Positions 23,024-36,170 of a stretch of 58,261 nt of DNA are shown one piece after another. The notes under the pieces are model-generated. The model was not told the DNA's origin. It saw nothing but the letters and a program-made list of their open reading frames with translations, and searched no databases. The DNA is from Paenibacillus sedimenti. Its GTDB lineage: Bacteria; Bacillota; Bacilli; Paenibacillales; NBRC-103111. Location: positions 1 to 58,261 of the forward strand of contig NZ_JACVVD010000022.1 of assembly GCF_014534655.1 (NCBI RefSeq), read 5' to 3'. A program made the position numbers and the translations under genes. Each line of letters opens with the position of its first letter. The stretch's first letter is position 1.

Positions 23024-24214
23024 TTACTTTTGGATTGTAGCAACCGCGCCCGCGCCAACAGTACGTCCGCCTTCGCGAATCGCGAAGCGAGTTCCTTCTT
23101 CGATAGCGATTGGGTTGATCAATTCTACAGTAACGGTGATGTTATCACCAGGCATTACCATCTCAGTACCTTCTGGAAGAGTGATGATACCAGTTACGTC
23201 AGTTGTACGGAAGTAGAACTGTGGACGGTAACCAGTGAAGAAAGGCTTGTGACGGCCACCCTCTTCTTTAGTCAGTACGTAGATTTGTGCTGTAAAGTTA
23301 GTGTGAGGTTTAACTGAACCTGGTTTCGCAAGAACTTGACCACGCTCGATATCTTTGCGGTCTACACCACGAAGAAGGGCGCCGATGTTGTCACCAGCTT
23401 GAGCGGAATCGAGCAATTTGCGGAACATCTCTACGCCTGTTACAACGCATTTACGAGTTTCTTCAGCAATACCAACGATTTCAACTTCGTCTTGTACTTT
23501 AACTGTACCACGCTCTACACGACCAGTCGCAACAGTTCCGCGGCCTGTGATGGAGAATACATCCTCAACCGGCATAAGGAAAGGTTTGTCTGTTTCGCGC
23601 TCAGGCGTTGGGATGTAAGTATCAACTTGCTCGAAGAGCTCGATGATTTTGTCAGCCCAAGGACCATCTGGGTTTTGAAGAGCTTCACGAGCTGCGCCGC
23701 GGATGATTGGAGTATCATCGCCTGGGAACTCGTACTCGTTAAGAAGGTCGCGAACTTCCATCTCAACCAGTTCAAGCAACTCATCGTCTTCAACCATGTC
23801 GCATTTGTTAAGGAATACTACGATGTAAGGAACGCCTACTTGGCGGGAGAGCAGGATGTGCTCGCGAGTTTGCGGCATAGGGCCGTCAGCTGCGGATACA
23901 ACCAGGATCGCTCCGTCCATTTGTGCAGCACCAGTGATCATGTTTTTAACATAGTCAGCATGGCCTGGGCAGTCTACGTGTGCGTAGTGACGGTTAGGTG
24001 TTTCGTACTCAACGTGAGCTGTGGAGATTGTGATACCGCGCTCGCGCTCTTCTGGAGCTTTATCGATTTGGTCGAATGCTACTGCAGCACCACCGTATCT
24101 TTTGGACAATACAGTAGTAATAGCAGCAGTCAAAGTTGTTTTACCATGGTCAACGTGACCGATAGTACCGATGTTAACATGCGGTTTGTTACGTTCAAAT
24201 TTAGCCTTTGCCAT
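23024..24214 (-). CDS. tuf: Elongation factor Tu
   Basis: 396-aa GTPase that carries aminoacyl-tRNA to the ribosome. G1 GHVDHGKTTLTAAI, G2 region RGITISTAHVEYE, G3 DCPGHADYV and G4 NKCDMV are intact, as are domains 2 and 3 (ending VGAGAVATIQK). ATG 24214 has GGAGG about 9 nt upstream. It is last in the str operon, 38 nt after fusA. Confidence 0.99.
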   Translation of the reverse strand: MAKAKFERNKPHVNIGTIGHVDHGKTTLTAAITTVLSKRYGGAAVAFDQIDKAPEERERGITISTAHVEYETPNRHYAHVDCPGHADYVKNMITGAAQMDGAILVVSAADGPMPQTREHILLSRQVGVPYIVVFLNKCDMVEDDELLELVEMEVRDLLNEYEFPGDDTPIIRGAAREALQNPDGPWADKIIELFEQVDTYIPTPERETDKPFLMPVEDVFSITGRGTVATGRVERGTVKVQDEVEIVGIAEETRKCVVTGVEMFRKLLDSAQAGDNIGALLRGVDRKDIERGQVLAKPGSVKPHTNFTAQIYVLTKEEGGRHKPFFTGYRPQFYFRTTDVTGIITLPEGTEMVMPGDNITVTVELINPIAIEEGTRFAIREGGRTVGAGAVATIQK

Positions 24215-24252
24215 TTTAAACGATTCCTCCTTAGAGTGACTATTAGTTTATA

Positions 24253-26328
24253 TTAAGCGCCTTTGCCTTTTGCGATAATTTCTTCCGCAATCGACTTAGG
24301 TACTTCTTCATAGTGGGAAATTTCCATGGAATAAACACCACGGCCTTGTGTTCTGGAACGAAGCGTTGTGGAGTATCCAAACATTTCGGACAGAGGTACT
24401 TTGGCACGGATGATTTGTGCTCCATGACGGTTATCCATACCTTCAATACGTCCACGACGTGAGTTAAGGTCACCCATAACGTCGCCCATGTACTCTTCAG
24501 GCACAGTAACTTCCACTTTCATGATTGGCTCTAGAAGAACCGGCTTACATTTTTCTTTAGCAGCTTTAAGCGCCATGGAGCCCGCGATTTTGAACGCCAT
24601 TTCATTGGAGTCAACATCATGGTAAGATCCATCGACAACTGTTGCTTTGATATCCACGAGAGGGAATCCTGCAAGAACCCCGTTCTTCATGGACTCTTCG
24701 ATACCCGCTTGAATCGGAGCGATGTATTCTCTTGGAATCGATCCACCCACGATTTTGCTTTCGAATACGAAACCTACCCCAGCTTCTTGAGGTTCGAACT
24801 CAACCCAACAATGCCCGTATTGACCACGGCCACCGGATTGGCGAACGAATTTACCTTCAACTTTTGCTGCTGCACGGAACGTTTCACGGTAAGCAACTTG
24901 CGGTTTACCAACGTTGGTTTCTACTTTGAACTCACGAAGCATACGGTCAACGAGGATCTCAAGGTGAAGCTCACCCATACCCGCGATGATCGTTTGTCCT
25001 GTTTCTTCGTCTGTGTGAGCACGGAAAGTAGGATCTTCTTCAGCAAGCTTTTGAAGAGCGATACCCATTTTATCTTGGTCAGCCTTCGTTTTCGGTTCTA
25101 CAGCAAGCTGGATTACCGGTTCAGGGAAGTTCATGGACTCAAGGATAACTGGGTTCTTCTCATCACAAAGTGTATCGCCAGTAGTTGTATCTTTCAAGCC
25201 AACTGCTGCTGCAATGTCACCTGCGTAAACATCGCTGATTTCTTGACGGCTGTTCGCATGCATTTGCAGAATACGACCAACGCGCTCACGCTTACCTTTA
25301 GTAGCATTGAGTACGTAAGAACCGGAGCTCAATACACCAGAGTATACGCGGAAGAATGTAAGACGACCAACGAAAGGATCCGTCATGATTTTGAAAGCAA
25401 GCGCTGAGAACGGTTGATCGTCAGCAGACTTACGAATCACTTCAGTACCATCGTCGAGTACACCTTTAATGTCTGGTACATCAACTGGGGATGGCAGGTA
25501 ATCAATAACTGCATCCAACATCAATTGAACACCTTTGTTTCTGTAAGAAGAACCTGCGATGACCGGGAAGATCTTCACTTCGCAGACACCTTTACGCAGA
25601 GCTGCTTTGATTTCGTCGATCGTGAGTTCTTCACCTTCGAGATATTTCATTGTAAGCTCTTCATCAAGCTCAGCAACTTTCTCGACCAGTTCCAATCTCA
25701 GTTCTGCGACTTTGTCTTTGAACTCAGCAGGAACTTCCACTTTCTCGATGTCCTTACCAAGATCGTCTTTGTACATATATGCTACTTCTTCAACCAGGTC
25801 GATGATGCCTTTGAACTCGTTCTCAGCACCGATCGGAAGTTGAATAGCAACAGCATTTGCACCAAGCTTCTGACGCATGGAGTCAACTACGCCCAAGAAA
25901 TCCGCGCCGATGATATCCATTTTGTTTACATATGCGATCCGCGGAACGCCGTAACGGTCAGCTTGTCTCCAAACTGTCTCCGATTGCGGCTCAACGCCTT
26001 CTTTCGCACTAAATACGCCAACTGCTCCATCCAACACGCGAAGGGAACGCTCTACCTCAACGGTAAAGTCAACGTGCCCCGGGGTATCGATAATATTGAT
26101 GCGGTGACCATCCCATTGCGCAGTTGTAGCGGCGGAAGTAATCGTAATTCCGCGCTCTTGTTCTTGCTCCATCCAGTCCATCGTAGCCGCACCTTCGTGC
26201 ACCTCTCCGATTTTGTGAACTCGGCCCGTGTAGTACAAAATGCGCTCTGTCGTAGTCGTTTTACCGGCATCAATATGAGCCATAATCCCGATATTACGTG
26301 TGTTTTTTAAGGAGAACTCTCTAGCCAT
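24253..26328 (-). CDS. fusA: Elongation factor G
   Basis: 691-aa translocase GTPase. G1 AHIDAGKTTTTERIL, G2 RGITITSAATT, G3 DTPGHVDF and G4 NKMD lie in order, followed by domains II-V (FRVYSGVLSSG; GMGELHLEIL; ending in the IRAKVPLSEMFGYSTTLRS region). It catalyses tRNA-mRNA translocation and, with RRF, ribosome recycling. AAAGGAG precedes ATG 26328. It lies between rpsG and tuf. Confidence 0.99.
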   Translation of the reverse strand: MAREFSLKNTRNIGIMAHIDAGKTTTTERILYYTGRVHKIGEVHEGAATMDWMEQEQERGITITSAATTAQWDGHRINIIDTPGHVDFTVEVERSLRVLDGAVGVFSAKEGVEPQSETVWRQADRYGVPRIAYVNKMDIIGADFLGVVDSMRQKLGANAVAIQLPIGAENEFKGIIDLVEEVAYMYKDDLGKDIEKVEVPAEFKDKVAELRLELVEKVAELDEELTMKYLEGEELTIDEIKAALRKGVCEVKIFPVIAGSSYRNKGVQLMLDAVIDYLPSPVDVPDIKGVLDDGTEVIRKSADDQPFSALAFKIMTDPFVGRLTFFRVYSGVLSSGSYVLNATKGKRERVGRILQMHANSRQEISDVYAGDIAAAVGLKDTTTGDTLCDEKNPVILESMNFPEPVIQLAVEPKTKADQDKMGIALQKLAEEDPTFRAHTDEETGQTIIAGMGELHLEILVDRMLREFKVETNVGKPQVAYRETFRAAAKVEGKFVRQSGGRGQYGHCWVEFEPQEAGVGFVFESKIVGGSIPREYIAPIQAGIEESMKNGVLAGFPLVDIKATVVDGSYHDVDSNEMAFKIAGSMALKAAKEKCKPVLLEPIMKVEVTVPEEYMGDVMGDLNSRRGRIEGMDNRHGAQIIRAKVPLSEMFGYSTTLRSRTQGRGVYSMEISHYEEVPKSIAEEIIAKGKGA

Positions 26329-26366
26329 AGGTCGTTATGTCTCCTTTCAGTATTTGAATCTTAATT

Positions 26367-26837
26367 CTACCAACGATAGTGAGCAAAAGCTTTGTTCGCT
26401 TCAGCCATTTTGTGCGTATCTTCACGTTTCTTAACGGAAGAACCTGTGTTGTTGCTAGCATCGATAATCTCGAAAGCCAGTCTTTCTTCCATCGTCTTCT
26501 CACCGCGAAGACGGGAATAGTTAACCAACCAACGCAGTCCCAATGTCGTGCGGCGCTCAGGTTTAACTTCAATCGGAACTTGATAGTTCGCTCCACCTAC
26601 ACGGCGAGCTTTAACTTCCAATACCGGCATGATGTTCTTGATCGCTTGTTCAAACACTTCCATTGGCTCTTTACCTGTACGATCTTTCACCAGGTTGAAA
26701 GCATTGTATAAAATGGACTGTGCTACCCCTCTTTTTCCGTCGATCATGATGCGATTGATAAGACGAGTAACAAGTTTGCTATTATAAATCGGATCTGGCA
26801 ATACGTCTCTGCGAGTAACTGGACCTTTACGAGGCAT
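26367..26837 (-). CDS. rpsG: 30S ribosomal protein S7
   Basis: 156-aa S7, nucleating 30S head assembly and touching the E site. Starts MPRKGPVTRRDVLPDPIYNS and includes KLVTRLINRIMIDGKRG and the C-terminal KREDTHKMAEANKAFAHYRW. GAAAGGGGG precedes ATG 26837. Confidence 0.98.
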   Translation of the reverse strand: MPRKGPVTRRDVLPDPIYNSKLVTRLINRIMIDGKRGVAQSILYNAFNLVKDRTGKEPMEVFEQAIKNIMPVLEVKARRVGGANYQVPIEVKPERRTTLGLRWLVNYSRLRGEKTMEERLAFEIIDASNNTGSSVKKREDTHKMAEANKAFAHYRW

Positions 26838-26881
26838 AGTTATCCCCCTTTCTTGAAAGGATCATCCCTATTGGCGATGTC

Positions 26882-27301
26882 TTATTTTTTAACTTTAGGA
26901 CGTTTAGTACCGTATTTCGAACGAGCTTGCTTACGGTTGTTAACACCGGAAGTATCCAGAGCACCACGAACGATGTGATAACGTACCCCTGGAAGGTCTT
27001 TTACCCTACCTCCACGAATCAATACAACGCTGTGTTCTTGCAGGTTGTGACCGATACCTGGAATGTAAGCTGTCACCTCTACGCGGTTCGTTAAACGAAC
27101 ACGGGCATATTTACGAAGTGCGGAGTTAGGCTTCTTAGGAGTCATTGTACCTACACGCGTGCAGACACCACGTTTTTGAGGAGCGCTCAAATCCGTTGAT
27201 TCTCTTTTCAAAGCGTTAAAACCTTTTTGCAAAGCTGGGGATTTGGATTTGTCCACCTTCGCTTGACGACCTTTACGTACTAGTTGGTTAATTGTTGGCA
27301 T
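26882..27301 (-). CDS. rpsL: 30S ribosomal protein S12
   Basis: 139-aa S12 at the decoding centre. Contains TPKKPNSALRKYARVRLTNR (the Lys residues altered in streptomycin resistance are wild type) and GRVKDLPGVRYHIVRGALD. ATG 27301 has GGAGG about 8 nt upstream. The 163-nt gap to the L7Ae-like gene shows short inverted repeats but no gene. Confidence 0.98.
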   Translation of the reverse strand: MPTINQLVRKGRQAKVDKSKSPALQKGFNALKRESTDLSAPQKRGVCTRVGTMTPKKPNSALRKYARVRLTNRVEVTAYIPGIGHNLQEHSVVLIRGGRVKDLPGVRYHIVRGALDTSGVNNRKQARSKYGTKRPKVKK

Positions 27302-27464
27302 ATCGCCACCTCCTCCCTACATGTATAACCTTATCGCTTCTTGCAAGCCCACAGATCCAGGCGAGTCGTAAATGAGCAAATGAAAAGTCCTTGCCATGGA
27401 CACTGTGATACAAGTTTCAAAGAACTCATGCCTCATTGTCCGGTAACAAAAACGTCTTTGAGCT

Positions 27465-27716
27465 TTATTCATTTACAACAGCTGCTACCGCAGCTCCAAC
27501 TTCAATTCCACAAGCTTTCCCTAGCATCTTCATAGAATCAACATAGGTGACCGGTATGTCCATCTTCTTACAGAGGCTTACCAGCTTTATCGTTAATCGC
27601 GGATCTGCATCTTTGGCAACAAAAACTTCGATAGCCTTACCTTGTTCAACCGTCTTCGTTGCTTTCTTAGCACCGACGCATATATTCTTCGCCTGTTTGA
27701 CTTTATCATAAGACAT
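27465..27716 (-). CDS. rplGB: L7Ae-like ribosome-associated protein (YbxF/RplGB)
   Basis: 83-aa L7Ae/L30e/S12e-fold protein that recognises kink-turn RNA; the B. subtilis homologue YbxF binds K-turns and associates with ribosomes. Starts MSYDKVKQAKNICVGAKKAT and ends KMLGKACGIEVGAAVAAVVNE. ATG 27716 has GGAGG 9 nt upstream; longer open frames are unsupported. It is first in the str operon behind its promoter. Confidence 0.9.
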   Translation of the reverse strand: MSYDKVKQAKNICVGAKKATKTVEQGKAIEVFVAKDADPRLTIKLVSLCKKMDIPVTYVDSMKMLGKACGIEVGAAVAAVVNE

Positions 27717-27769
27717 AAAGCTCATCCTCCAAAGCGCAGGAAAGAATAGTAACTTAGGCACACTACGAT

Positions 27770-27798
27770 ATATTAGCATTTTGATTATGGAGTGTCAA
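27770..27798 (-). promoter_or_regulatory. Sigma-A promoter of the str operon
   Basis: Minus strand TTGACA (27798-27793), 17-nt spacer, TAATAT (27775-27770), about 54 nt before the rplGB start. It drives rplGB-rpsL-rpsG-fusA-tuf. Confidence 0.8.
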
Positions 27799-27842
27799 GA
27801 AATTACTTGCTCTTCATCAAAACTTCATGAATAACAAGTGAA

Positions 27843-27877
27843 CGGGAAAGCACACTTTGATCCAAGTGGCTTTCCCG
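27843..27877 (-). terminator. Hairpin terminator after rpoC
   Basis: The minus-strand stem CGGGAAAGC-CACTTG pairs with CAAAGTG-TGCTTTCCCG around a 3-nt loop, starting 17 nt after the rpoC stop. The following tract (TTCACTTGTTATTC) is a poor U-run, so termination may be partial or factor assisted. Confidence 0.7.
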
Positions 27878-27894
27878 CATGACTTCTTTATTCA

Positions 27895-30800
27895 CTATTC
27901 GACAGCGACAGTCTCTTTTTCCAAATCTTCGTCTGCTACCAATTCCTCGTTAGGATCCGTAATACGGATGTTCCGATAACGCGGCATTCCCGTACCAGCC
28001 GGAATCAACTTACCGATAATGACGTTCTCTTTAAGACCAAGCAATTGGTCAACCTTGCCCTTAATAGCAGCATCGGTCAAGACACGAGTTGTCTCTTGGA
28101 AGGACGCCGCGGATAGGAAGGAATCCGTTTCAAGAGAAGCTTTAGTGATACCGAGCAAGATCGGTCTAGCGACCGCAGGCTCGTTACCTGCGAACAGAGC
28201 TACTTTGTTAGCTTCTTCGTATTCATGAATGTCTACGAAAGAACCTGGAAGCAGCGTTGTATCTCCAGCGTCAACGATACGGATCTTACGAAGCATTTGG
28301 CGAACCATAACTTCGATATGTTTATCGTTAATTTCTACCCCTTGGTTACGGTAAACGCGTTGTACTTCTTGCAGAATGTAGTTCTGTACGCCGCGGATAC
28401 CTTTGATGCGGAGCATATCTTTCGGGTCGATCGAACCGTCTGTTAACTCGTCACCAGCTTCAATGTGCTGGTTCACGGATACACGTACGCGGGAACCGTA
28501 AGGAACTGCATACACTTTGGATTCCGCTTCACCTTGGACTTCGATCTCACGACGGTCCTTAGCTTCGCGAATTTCTTTGATCACACCATCGATCTCAGAA
28601 ATGATCGCCTGCCCTTTTGGATTACGAGCTTCAAAAAGCTCTTGAATACGCGGCAAACCTTGCGTGATATCATCTCCGGCAACACCACCGGTATGGAACG
28701 TACGCATGGTCAGCTGTGTTCCTGGCTCACCAATGGATTGGGCCGCGATAATACCTACAGCTTCTCCGATTTCTACGAACTGCCCTGTAGCCAAATTGCG
28801 GCCGTAGCATTTTTTACAAACACCATGGCGGGAACGGCAGCTCAGGACCGAACGAATTTGCAGTTTCTCAATGCCTGCATCGATGATCGCGTCAGCAATA
28901 CCAGCTTCAATAAGTTCATTGCGCTGTACAATCACTTCACCTGTCTTCGGATGACGGAGAGTTTCAAATGCATAGCGACCTTCAATACGATCGTAGAGAT
29001 CTTCGATGACCTCTTTACCGTCTTGAATTTTGCTAACTGTAAAGCCTTTATCTGTACCACAATCTTCATCGCGGACAATTACATCTTGCGCAACGTCAAC
29101 GAGACGACGAGTCAAGTAACCGGAATCCGCTGTACGCAATGCCGTATCGGCAAGACCTTTACGGGCACCGTGCGTAGAGATAAAGTATTCCAAGATCGTC
29201 AGACCCTCACGGAAGTTCGATTTAATCGGCAACTCCATGATTTTACCGGATGGATTGGCCATCAGACCCCGCATGCCGCCAAGCTGAGTAATCTGCGATT
29301 TGTTACCCCGCGCTTTGGACTCAACCATCATATTGATGGAATTGTATTTATCGAGGGACTTCATCAGAATCTCGGTGATTTCATCCTTCGCTTTACTCCA
29401 GATTGCAATGACGCGGTCATAACGCTCTTCGTCGGTAATTAAACCACGACGGTATTGGTTTGTAACTACGCGTACTTTTTCTTCGCAATCTTTAAGAATT
29501 GCTTCTTTTTCAGTCGGCACTACAACGTCAGAGACTGCTACGGTAATACCCGCTTTGGTCGAGTAGGTAAACCCGAGTTCTTTGATTTTATCAAGAATGA
29601 CCGAAGTTTGCGTCGTGTGGTACTTACGGAAGCACTCAGCAATAATGGAACCCAAGTACTCTTTACCTACCGCTTTGTTTTCGCTGCGATCCAACATAAT
29701 TGCTCTTAGATCAGCGCCTTTTTCGAAAACAAAATGGGAGTCCGGAATACCATTCAACAGGTTCGTCTTCGTCGGTTCATTGATGAACGGGAAGTCACTG
29801 GGGAAAATTTCATTGAAAATGATTTTCCCGATTGTCGTAATTAACACCGCGTTTTGCTGCGCTTCTGTAAAGCTCGTTTTGTTCAAAGCTCTTGCAGGAA
29901 TCGCAACTCTTGCATGTAGAGCCATTTTACCCGATTGGTACGATGAAACTGCTTCATTCACAGTTCTAATAATAGAGCCTGCGCCTTTAGCAAACTTGTT
30001 GTCGGTTGTTAAGTAGAAGCTTCCCAGGACCATATCCTGTGAAGGCGTAACAACCGGCTTACCGTCTTTCGGGTTCAAAATGTTACCGGACGCGAGCATC
30101 AGCACGCGTGCTTCAGCTTGAGCTTCGGATGAAAGCGGTACGTGAACGGCCATTTGGTCACCGTCGAAGTCAGCGTTATAAGCTGTACATACGAGCGGAT
30201 GCAGTTTGATGGCTCGACCTTCAACGAGAATCGGCTCAAACGCCTGAATCCCGAGTCTGTGCAATGTGGGGGCACGGTTCAGAAGAACCGGATGCTCCTT
30301 AATGACTTCTTCAAGAACATCCCATACATCAGGACTTACGCGCTCAACTTTACGTTTGGCACTCTTGATGTTGTGGGCTAACCCTTTATTCACAAGCTCT
30401 TTCATGACGAAAGGCTTGAATAATTCTAATGCCATTTCTTTAGGAAGACCGCATTGGTACATCTTAAGGTTAGGACCTACGACGATAACGGAACGACCGG
30501 AGTAGTCAACACGTTTACCAAGCAGATTTTGACGGAAACGGCCTTGTTTACCCTTCAGCATATGGCTGAGGGATTTCAAAGGACGGTTACCTGGTCCGGT
30601 TACCGGACGGCCGCGGCGGCCGTTATCGATCAATGCGTCAACCGCTTCTTGAAGCATACGCTTCTCATTTTGCACGATGATGTCTGGCGCACCCAGATCG
30701 AGCAATCTTTTGAGACGATTGTTCCGGTTGATAACACGACGATACAGATCGTTCAAGTCGGAAGTCGCAAAACGACCGCCATCGAGTTGAACCATTGGAC

Positions 30801-31515
30801 GAAGCTCTGGAGGGATAACCGGAAGTACATCCAGTACCATCCAGCCAGGTAAGTTCTTGGAGTTACGGAATGCTTCCATAACCTCAAGACGCTTGATTGC
30901 ACGATTACGGCGTTGACCTTGAGCTGTCTTCAGTTCTTCTTTGAGCGTATCGACTTCACGATCGATGTCGATATCCATCAGCAGTTTTTTCACTGCTTCG
31001 GCACCCATGCCAGCTTGGAACGCATAACCATATTTCTCACGGTAGCTGCGGTATTCTTTTTCTGAAAGCAGTTGTTTCTTCTCCAGAGGCGTATCCCCTG
31101 GATCCGTTACAACGTAGGAAGCAAAGTAGATAATTTCCTCCAAAGATCTTGGAGACATATCGAGTGCAAGACCCATACGGCTCGGAATACCTTTGAAGTA
31201 CCAAATGTGGGATACAGGAGCAGCAAGCTCAATGTGACCCATGCGTTCGCGGCGAACCTTTTGACGGGTCACTTCTACGCCGCATCGGTCACAAACGACG
31301 CCTTTATAACGGACGCGCTTGTATTTACCGCAATGACATTCCCAATCTTTCGTTGGCCCGAAGATCTTTTCACAGAAAAGACCTTCTTTCTCAGGCTTTA
31401 AAGTTCTGTAGTTAATCGTTTCCGGCTTCTTTACTTCCCCACGGGACCAAGAGCGAATTTTATCGGGCGATGCCAAGCCGATTTTCATAAACTCGAAGTT
31501 GTTAACGTCCATCAA
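27895..31515 (-). CDS. rpoC: DNA-directed RNA polymerase subunit beta'
   Basis: 1206-aa beta'. The N-terminal zinc ribbon has CHCGKYKRVRYKGVVCDRCG. The catalytic magnesium loop is NADFDGDQMAVH, the bridge/trigger region lies around GYLTRRLVDVAQDVIVR, and the second zinc site is CRSRHGVCKKCYG. Homologues begin ML-DVNN; here the codons are TTG-ATG-GAC, so TTG 31515 (8 nt from AGGAGG) is the homologous start and ATG 31512 the alternative. It follows rpoB by 61 nt. Length is typical for Bacillales. Confidence 0.98.
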   Translation of the reverse strand: MMDVNNFEFMKIGLASPDKIRSWSRGEVKKPETINYRTLKPEKEGLFCEKIFGPTKDWECHCGKYKRVRYKGVVCDRCGVEVTRQKVRRERMGHIELAAPVSHIWYFKGIPSRMGLALDMSPRSLEEIIYFASYVVTDPGDTPLEKKQLLSEKEYRSYREKYGYAFQAGMGAEAVKKLLMDIDIDREVDTLKEELKTAQGQRRNRAIKRLEVMEAFRNSKNLPGWMVLDVLPVIPPELRPMVQLDGGRFATSDLNDLYRRVINRNNRLKRLLDLGAPDIIVQNEKRMLQEAVDALIDNGRRGRPVTGPGNRPLKSLSHMLKGKQGRFRQNLLGKRVDYSGRSVIVVGPNLKMYQCGLPKEMALELFKPFVMKELVNKGLAHNIKSAKRKVERVSPDVWDVLEEVIKEHPVLLNRAPTLHRLGIQAFEPILVEGRAIKLHPLVCTAYNADFDGDQMAVHVPLSSEAQAEARVLMLASGNILNPKDGKPVVTPSQDMVLGSFYLTTDNKFAKGAGSIIRTVNEAVSSYQSGKMALHARVAIPARALNKTSFTEAQQNAVLITTIGKIIFNEIFPSDFPFINEPTKTNLLNGIPDSHFVFEKGADLRAIMLDRSENKAVGKEYLGSIIAECFRKYHTTQTSVILDKIKELGFTYSTKAGITVAVSDVVVPTEKEAILKDCEEKVRVVTNQYRRGLITDEERYDRVIAIWSKAKDEITEILMKSLDKYNSINMMVESKARGNKSQITQLGGMRGLMANPSGKIMELPIKSNFREGLTILEYFISTHGARKGLADTALRTADSGYLTRRLVDVAQDVIVRDEDCGTDKGFTVSKIQDGKEVIEDLYDRIEGRYAFETLRHPKTGEVIVQRNELIEAGIADAIIDAGIEKLQIRSVLSCRSRHGVCKKCYGRNLATGQFVEIGEAVGIIAAQSIGEPGTQLTMRTFHTGGVAGDDITQGLPRIQELFEARNPKGQAIISEIDGVIKEIREAKDRREIEVQGEAESKVYAVPYGSRVRVSVNQHIEAGDELTDGSIDPKDMLRIKGIRGVQNYILQEVQRVYRNQGVEINDKHIEVMVRQMLRKIRIVDAGDTTLLPGSFVDIHEYEEANKVALFAGNEPAVARPILLGITKASLETDSFLSAASFQETTRVLTDAAIKGKVDQLLGLKENVIIGKLIPAGTGMPRYRNIRITDPNEELVADEDLEKETVAVE

Positions 31516-31576
31516 GGAGCAACCCTCCTTTAAGAATTAAGTGTGCAGCGAATCGTGCTCGATCTATAAGAAAAGA

Positions 31577-35113
<3,537 letters not shown>

Positions 35114-35135
35114 CTTTCATTCACCCCTCAAGTCT

Positions 35136-35243
35136 ACTCAATAAATAAAAAGAAAGAAGAAAAACTTCTACCGACGTACACTCAGGACGCCTCCGTTATT
35201 GGAGCCCGTCCGAATCAAGCGACTGTATGGATGGAGGTTTTTC
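35136..35243 (-). promoter_or_regulatory. Attenuator-like fold in the rpoB leader
   Basis: On the minus strand GAAAAACCTC (35243-35234) pairs with GAAGTTTTTC (35168-35159), 10 bp with one G-U. The stem encloses a hairpin GGAC/GTCC plus CTCC/GGAG (35185-35211). It is followed by TTCTTCTTTCTTTTTATTTA, about 25 nt before the rpoB ribosome site. It looks like a terminator or processing structure in front of the gene. Function is not known to me. Confidence 0.45.
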
Positions 35244-35349
35244 TCTGTTGATCGACAAGACTTTTCCATATATTTCTTCTCATCCTGTTAGAGTTGCCTA
35301 AAATTCAAACATTATACGTTACAGTTTAAAATTTTATGCATCTCGGATG

Positions 35350-35443
35350 AAAAAAAGACTTGACATTTTTGTTAACTAAAGACATGTGTCCCATCTTAAT
35401 ACTGACATTTTTCAATGATACCACATATGAAATGTCAAGTCAA
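35350..35443 (-). promoter_or_regulatory. Promoter and flanking inverted repeat between rsmC and rpoB
   Basis: Promoter TTGACT (35443-35438), 17 nt, TATCAT (35420-35415) reads toward rpoB. A perfect 12-bp inverted repeat, GACTTGACATTT (35441-35430) and AAATGTCAAGTC (35368-35357), overlaps the -35 and spacer, and its distal arm is followed by T7. RNA from upstream could form the full hairpin with U7 (terminator-like), whereas RNA starting at the promoter lacks the first arm. A second possible -10 TATAAT lies at 35316-35311 with a poor -35. Confidence 0.6.
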
Positions 35444-35467
35444 ACAAATTTCCTCGAAAATCATTGA

Positions 35468-36067
35468 TTACCTTCTCGTGGCTTTTAGGATCCGATATCC
35501 CTTATCTTTGGACACTTCAATGACTTCCCCATAGACAGCTTCAAGCTTCGCCATCGCAGATGGAGCTCCCTGCTTCTTTTGAATGACGACCCAAATGGAG
35601 CCGCCTTCAACCAGACAGTCATAGGCATCCGTAAAAATCCGATGTACAACTTCCTTGCCTGCCCGGATTGGCGGGTTCGTCAAAACAACATCAAACTTCT
35701 GCCCTTTTACTTTCTCTAAAAGATCGCTTTGCAGAATCTTAACATTCGATATCCCATTACGCTTCGCATTATCAATCGAGAGTTCAATAGCTCTCTCATT
35801 GATATCCACCATCGTTACGTGCCCCTTCGGACACATTAACGCAGCACTTAAACCAATGGGACCATAGCCGCACCCCACATCTAGAACCTTGGCATCCTCT
35901 TGAAACTCCATCGTCTCAATCAAGTGCTTGCTGCCATAATCTATACCTTTCTTCGAAAAGACGCCGGCATCCGTTGTAAAAGTCAACTCTCGTCCACGCA
36001 GCTTCTCTTTCATCGTATGGAGATCGCGCTGAACGGTTGGCCGCTGAGTGTAATAGTGTTCTGACAC
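35468..36067 (-). CDS. Class I SAM-dependent methyltransferase, RsmC-like (YbxB)
   Basis: 199-aa Rossmann-fold methyltransferase related to the catalytic half of RsmC (16S rRNA m2G1207). The SAM motif I is LDVGCGYGPIGLSAA (about residue 62) and the catalytic NPPI is in VLTNPPIRAGKEV. It lacks the N-terminal domain of E. coli RsmC. The start is GTG 36067 with AGGAGG 10 nt upstream. It sits between rplL and rpoB exactly like ybxB of B. subtilis. The precise rRNA target is inferred. Confidence 0.88.
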   Translation of the reverse strand: MSEHYYTQRPTVQRDLHTMKEKLRGRELTFTTDAGVFSKKGIDYGSKHLIETMEFQEDAKVLDVGCGYGPIGLSAALMCPKGHVTMVDINERAIELSIDNAKRNGISNVKILQSDLLEKVKGQKFDVVLTNPPIRAGKEVVHRIFTDAYDCLVEGGSIWVVIQKKQGAPSAMAKLEAVYGEVIEVSKDKGYRILKATRR

Positions 36068-36170
36068 GTTATGAATTCCTCCTCAATTTCACAACTAGGA
36101 AAACCAACGAATAAGGCAGCCAGTAAACTCGGTAGGCTTTCCTATGAGGCAAAATGTAAAATTCGTCAAA

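Noticed and set aside
23336..24256. Plus-strand open frame of 306 codons opposite tuf
   Set aside because: Antisense to EF-Tu; reflects strong codon bias rather than a gene.
28465..29442. Plus-strand open frames opposite rpoC, rpoB and fusA
   Set aside because: Long antisense frames are expected opposite highly expressed genes; none has a ribosome site or domain.
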